A stretch of DNA of 64,000 bases. Origin: Paracyclopina nana. Lineage: Eukaryota; Arthropoda; Copepoda; Cyclopoida; Cyclopettidae. Made by a program: the position numbers and the translations under genes. The notes under the pieces were generated by a model. The model was not told the DNA's origin. It saw only the letters and a list, made by a program, of their open reading frames with translations, and did not search any database. Below, in pieces: positions 59,798 to 64,000 of this stretch (positions within the stretch are counted from its first letter, which is position 1; each line of letters begins with the position of its first letter). The stretch is taken from positions 11,160,001 to 11,224,000 of the forward strand of contig JAGUCH010000001.1 in the NCBI GenBank assembly GCA_019096065.1, given 5' to 3'.

Positions 59798-61541
59798 TTT
59801 AAATCCTGGAATTTCGGGGGAAAAGGCTCAGTGTCTTAATTGAGTTCCCACAGGTCTTCCTTGTTCAGATAGACATATGTAGCGCAGTACAAAAAAATGT
59901 CTCTCACTTTATTGAACTACTATAAACGATCCAAGTCCCTCCACTGTATAAATCAGACTGATCCTATATTGATCACTCAATTTATTTGCTTTCTAAGCAA
60001 ATACGACGGCTCTGAGAGGAGACTGCATAAGCTATAAATGATTGGCTTCTCAGGGCTTTTCTAACAAAGATAAAATATCTGGTTTCCCTCTAACCAGTGC
60101 AGTTTGGCTAAAATGTCTCTAAATAAATAAGCATCTAGAGTTTCATGGGCAGAAGGAACTTGCTCCCAAAGCAAGTACAAACATTTAGTTGCAACTAAAT
60201 TGAAATTCAAGAAGTGGACATTCCAGTTTCAGATGGATTGCGCTAAAATGCTTTTGACGAATTGCATTAGCTAAAATATGCTTTGCTAATATTTATTTCT
60301 GGCTACTTTTTTTGGCTTCCAGAGAGTACGTATTTTAAATGACTTTCAAATGACTTGAGCGAAATGCTTCTATATGTCTAGGAAAACACGAAAAGAAAAG
60401 GAGGAAACGGCAAAATTTTGGCCACAGCCCAAATTGGAGTAGAAAGTACGGCTTGTAATTTTCCATGTAGGGTTCGAAGTTGGCTTTCAAAATCCCCTTT
60501 GCACACCAAAACTCGATTTCACAAGTGCATTTTTCCTCATATATGAACAAGTTTTAACTGATAGGCTAGACGATAAAAATAGCGAACAAATTGATTCGTT
60601 TCTTTTAAGAAAACATTTATGGCGGCATTTGCCTCCTAGTATGAGACTGAGCCATGTTTCTCAAATGCAGCTCTGAATAAACAAAGCTTTGATCCAATTT
60701 CATGCTTGAACTGTAAAAGCTTTCAGATTATGCCAAGAAACCATGAAATATTGTCGAAATAGGAATCAATCCCCAGAGGCCGTACATTTATAAGACTTTC
60801 GCAAGTATTATATAGTCACGCTATTTAAATAGCTCATAACATATAGCTGCTATTTAAATACATTCAGAGGCTATTTAAATACATTTTATGCTATGACAAT
60901 GTAATAGAGCGAAAGATCAAGCAACTCAGGCAAGCTTTTCAATTAATTAAGTCTTTTACTTGTAACTCACCGTTTTGATCAAGTGAATGTGCTGCATCAA
61001 ATGTGCAACGCTATTTTTTAGGTGACTCAATGTAGAAGCTTGACATTTTTATTTAAGAACGGAAATTACCTTGTGCGTCGAGGCTTTCGTGTTGCGATGT
61101 TAAAGCTAAGCTCAAGACAATGATGCCAACAACTTGAAGATTTGAGAGTGCGCGCGTGAGCCGAAACGCTACCGTGCAGCACACTGGGCCAAAAGATCTC
61201 AACTTGCGCATCGTACAAAGTACACAGTACATTCAATATACTATTATAACTGCATGCAGTAAACAGATTGGAAATCTGCAGCGCACTTGAATGAGCTGGC
61301 GGTGCATATGGTCTGATGAAGATATCGACATATGCTGCTGTATTCAATAGATTTTTGCCAAATTCGAAATGATAGCATATGCAGAATAACCGAGAAAGTA
61401 ACTCGTATTTATTCATATTTTGAGACATTTCTCAGAGATGACGCTAAAGCATCAGAAAGCCTTGAGAAAGCCTTCTTCTCTGTGTGTCATAATAACCGTG
61501 AAAGCTTTGTATTTTAGTAGGCTCCACGATTTCATCCAGCC
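59798..61541. other. Shared upstream region of divergent NDRG and dpr-like genes
   Basis: AT-rich. It holds three direct copies of GCTATTTAAAT at 60820, 60849 and 60870. No coding exon is supported on either strand. Confidence 0.5.
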
Positions 61542-62503
61542 ATGGTTGCCCATTTGGGACCCATCATCTTAATTCAGCTTTTTCTGTTCATCGGTTAATT
61601 TCAACCCTGTTATTTTTTAGACCATGTTTATCTTACCTCTTCTTAAAAGTAGGTATTTACTCCGAAAGCCACGTGACGCGAAAAAACTATGGGGAAATTG
61701 ATCGCATTTTCCCACCAAGATTCGTAAATGACAGCAAATTCTCGATCATCGCAACCTCTGGTAACACTGCTCATTTGGCTTGCGAAGTGCAAAATATTGG
61801 AGAGAGAGAGGTAATTATGTTTTGAAGTTAATGTATCGTCATAATTAAAATTCAATTTTGTAACGGCAGGTTTCTTGGATCAGAAAGAGTGACTTTCACA
61901 TAATCTCAATTGGCACCACCAAGTACAGCAATGATGAGCGATTCAATGTGGTGAATGTCTCAGATGAGAAAAACAAAAATGGATGGATATTGTCCATTCA
62001 GCACACTTTGCCATCAGATTCGGGTTTGTACGAGTGCCAAATCAATACTGAGCCCAAGATGAGCCGCATTTTCAGCCTCCAAGTTGCCGGTACATTTGTG
62101 ATCACTATTTTTCAAAGCCATTCGCGATTTTTCTTCTCAGTTTGCAAGGCAAGGATACTGGGCAGCAGGCAGGTTTTCCTGCAGAATGGCAATGACATCA
62201 ATCTCACGTGCAGGTAAGTTGCTTTTAAAAAGGCTCAGTCCAAGCGCTTGACTCTTTTCCTGTAGGGTTGAGGGATGCCCAGAAGCTCCTGGTTCAGTGT
62301 CTTGGTATGCCAATGGAAAAAGGGTGGACGATCAGCTAGCTAGAGGTGGAATCTCAGTCGTTACTGAGACACGCCGGAGATCCTCCAATCTAGTGGTATC
62401 TTCAGTGAACCAACACGATTCGGGCAATTACAGCTGCGTTTCAAACAATGCTTGGTCTGATTACGTTTTAGTTCACGTGGCGACTAATGAAATTGAGTCG
62501 TAG
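61542..62503 (+). CDS. Dpr-like two-Ig-domain secreted protein (246 aa)
   Basis: Relative of the Drosophila dpr (defective proboscis extension response) family, neuronal surface Ig proteins that pair with DIPs. Exons: 61542-61593, 61653-61810, 61870-62089, 62141-62213, 62266-62503; phases agree (247 codons with stop). Exon 1 encodes a signal peptide (MVAHLGPIILIQLFLFIG). Ig1 has HLACEV, VSWIRKSDFHIISIGTTKYS, DERFNVV and the diagnostic DSGLYECQINTEPKMS. Ig2 has INLTCR, VSWYANGK and DSGNYSCVSNNAWS. The intron inside the second-Ig cysteine/Arg codon region is shared style for Ig genes. The protein ends VHVATNEIES directly after Ig2 with no membrane helix or GPI signal. A poly(A) signal is at 62562-62567. 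Confidence 0.85.
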
Positions 62504-62567
62504 ATAGTTCTTCATGTCATTGTAAAATAATGCATTACCAATTCGGATGAATTTAGGCTCCAATAAA

Positions 62568-63380
62568 ATTAATTCACAGCTTTAATTTGGCTTTGGGAAA
62601 GTTTAGGGAACCACCATAAAGACTTCATTCCCTTCAGCAAGCATTCAAATGTGTCTCAACTCCAGCCAAATAAAGGTCAGTTTTATTTTGCACTAGCCAC
62701 TCACCAAATACAACGAGTGCTGCTAAATAAACCAATTGCTATATCCATAATTCGAGAACATTTCTTCTCCTATCTTTAAAAGTTTTTTGGTGATAAAAGC
62801 CCCAGCAAAGCCAAATCTAGCACAGTCAACCAAAAAATAAAACTTGTAGTATGTTCGAGTTTTTTTTGTACTCGCCACGGAATGCTTCAAGTTGGGCTCG
62901 AAGATATAATTTTTTGTGCTGAAATCCAAATCTTAAAATGGCTCTGGTGGTGCTGTTGATTTGTATAAATATGTACGCAGCGAGTAGCATATTAATGAGA
63001 TTCTCAAGTATTTCATTGGGCTCCTCAAGTCGGTCATTATTGCGTTTATTGGATTTTCTGTACTTACTTTCATGACCAAGGCTTAGTCTCTAATGAGGAA
63101 TCGAATGCTGCTAAAAACAATCTGGCATTGCAATTTGGGTAGACTATTGTACTTTTGCGAAGCAAATATAAAATCGTGGTTGTTATGCAAGTGGTTGAAA
63201 TTCTTTGCTTGGAGCTGTGCCTTCTGTTTGGTCCCGATGGCAACAAAAAAACCAATTGTTAGACCCAGTTGGTGGTTGTTAACCACCATTGCAAGTGGCT
63301 TTCACATTGGCCTAATGAGAAGAAAGCTTGTGCAGCAAGCATTTTAACCCTGCTCAAAAATCAACACACCAGCAAGCTAG
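62568..63380. other. Intergenic DNA before the last gene
   Basis: AT-rich. A perfect inverted pair of short words around 63240-63290 (AACCAATTG...GGTGGTTGTTAACCACC) forms a small hairpin. No exon is supported. Confidence 0.45.
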
Positions 63381-64000
63381 ATGGGCACTGTATTTTTGAT
63401 ACTTACGAGCACCATATTTCCTGTGCTTGTCATCTCATGGCTGTGCTGCATTGCTTTCTGTATTTATAAGAGCTTGCTCAAGCATCTCAAACGACCGGGA
63501 AGAAATACAAAAATCGAGGTACCTTAACCTGTTCATTAGCTCGATCCAGGCTGCAATAAAACGTGTTTCTTTTATTACAGGTCGTGGTCACAGATAGAAG
63601 AAGCTCAGAAATCCCAACATTAGATGAAGCCCACAATAATAATGGCAGGTCCATAGCCATCGGAGACAATCTTCCATACGGGATCACTGAAGTGGATGTG
63701 GAGGGTGGGCTTAACCAGTCCTACTCTTCCCAGTCCTTCTTAAATGGCAGCCATGGATCTGTCCTCCTATCAGATGCTATCAAAGAAGCCAGGAAAATGA
63801 GGCATAATCAAGTGACAGTACAAACTCAGCCAAAAGAAAAGAGGAAGGAAATGAGGCCATCTGAGCCCTTCTACTATCCCCAATTACCTCAGTCTGAAAA
63901 TGTGACAGTGAACGACCCAATGGCGCCACTTCAGGCCCCTTTCCCCGGACTACCACCCCTTGATAGTCGTTTCACACGAAGACACTCGTCTGCAGTCTTG
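63381..64000 (+). CDS. Unrecognised single-pass membrane protein, 5' part
   Basis: Exon 1 (63381-63518) starts MGTVFLILTSTIFPVLVISW and continues with LCCIAFCIYK, one long membrane helix ending in cysteines that could be palmitoylated, followed by a basic stop-transfer segment (KHLKRPGRNTK). The donor ATCGAG|GTACCT joins in phase 0 to the exon starting at 63581 (acceptor TTTTATTACAG), which remains open to the window end. The cytoplasmic-looking part is polar with AIKEARKMRHNQ, Pro-rich YYPQLP and PFPGLPPLDSRF, and RRHSS. A TAG lies directly before the ATG in frame. I do not recognise the family, and the C-terminus is missing. Confidence 0.6.

Overview
This is animal nuclear DNA, most likely from an arthropod. 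Multi-exon genes have GT-AG introns from 59 bp to several kb, non-coding DNA is AT-rich, and the gene set (a dpr-type Ig protein, a bunched/TSC22 gene, an arthropod-style neuroligin with GHGTGA in place of the catalytic serine motif) is arthropod-like. A DUR3-type urea symporter argues mildly for a non-insect arthropod such as a crustacean. I see no prokaryotic, viral or CRISPR features. Exon borders below were placed by hand from splice signals, reading phase and family similarity.

Layout. 775-13453 (+): 3' part of a neuroligin gene, seven exons, start lying before the window. 32247-13733 (-): a giant seven-exon gene for a predicted 4,605-residue protein. It starts with the cysteine signature of the SAXO family (stabilizer of axonemal microtubules) and is then made almost wholly of about 135 copies of a 29-residue GERxxVVKRxDNLxxEGxF repeat. 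Its core, 16650-24325, is 22 near-identical 348-bp units of four repeats each. The two genes converge, with poly(A) signals 86 bp apart. 36294-53258 (+): a bunched/TSC22-domain gene with a long Gln-rich isoform and at least five alternative first exons, all spliced in the same phase onto a shared TSC-box. A two-exon secreted kelch-type gene (40594-39306, -) is nested inside it on the opposite strand. 54414-57961 (+): DUR3-like urea/sodium symporter. 59797-58722 (-): NDRG-family pseudo-hydrolase, convergent with DUR3. 61542-62503 (+): dpr-like two-Ig secreted protein. 63381-64000 (+): first part of an unrecognised single-pass membrane protein, cut by the window end.

The genes do not form one pathway. 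Neuroligin and the dpr-like protein are both neuronal surface recognition molecules. The giant SAXO-like protein would act on microtubules. Bunched is a transcriptional and growth regulator.

The strongest candidate for something undescribed is the giant SAXO-like gene: a huge, recently amplified and homogenised higher-order repeat array inside one 11.5-kb exon. Next are the phase-locked alternative promoters of bunched and its TSC-box coiled coil, which appears about 18 residues longer than the canonical one.
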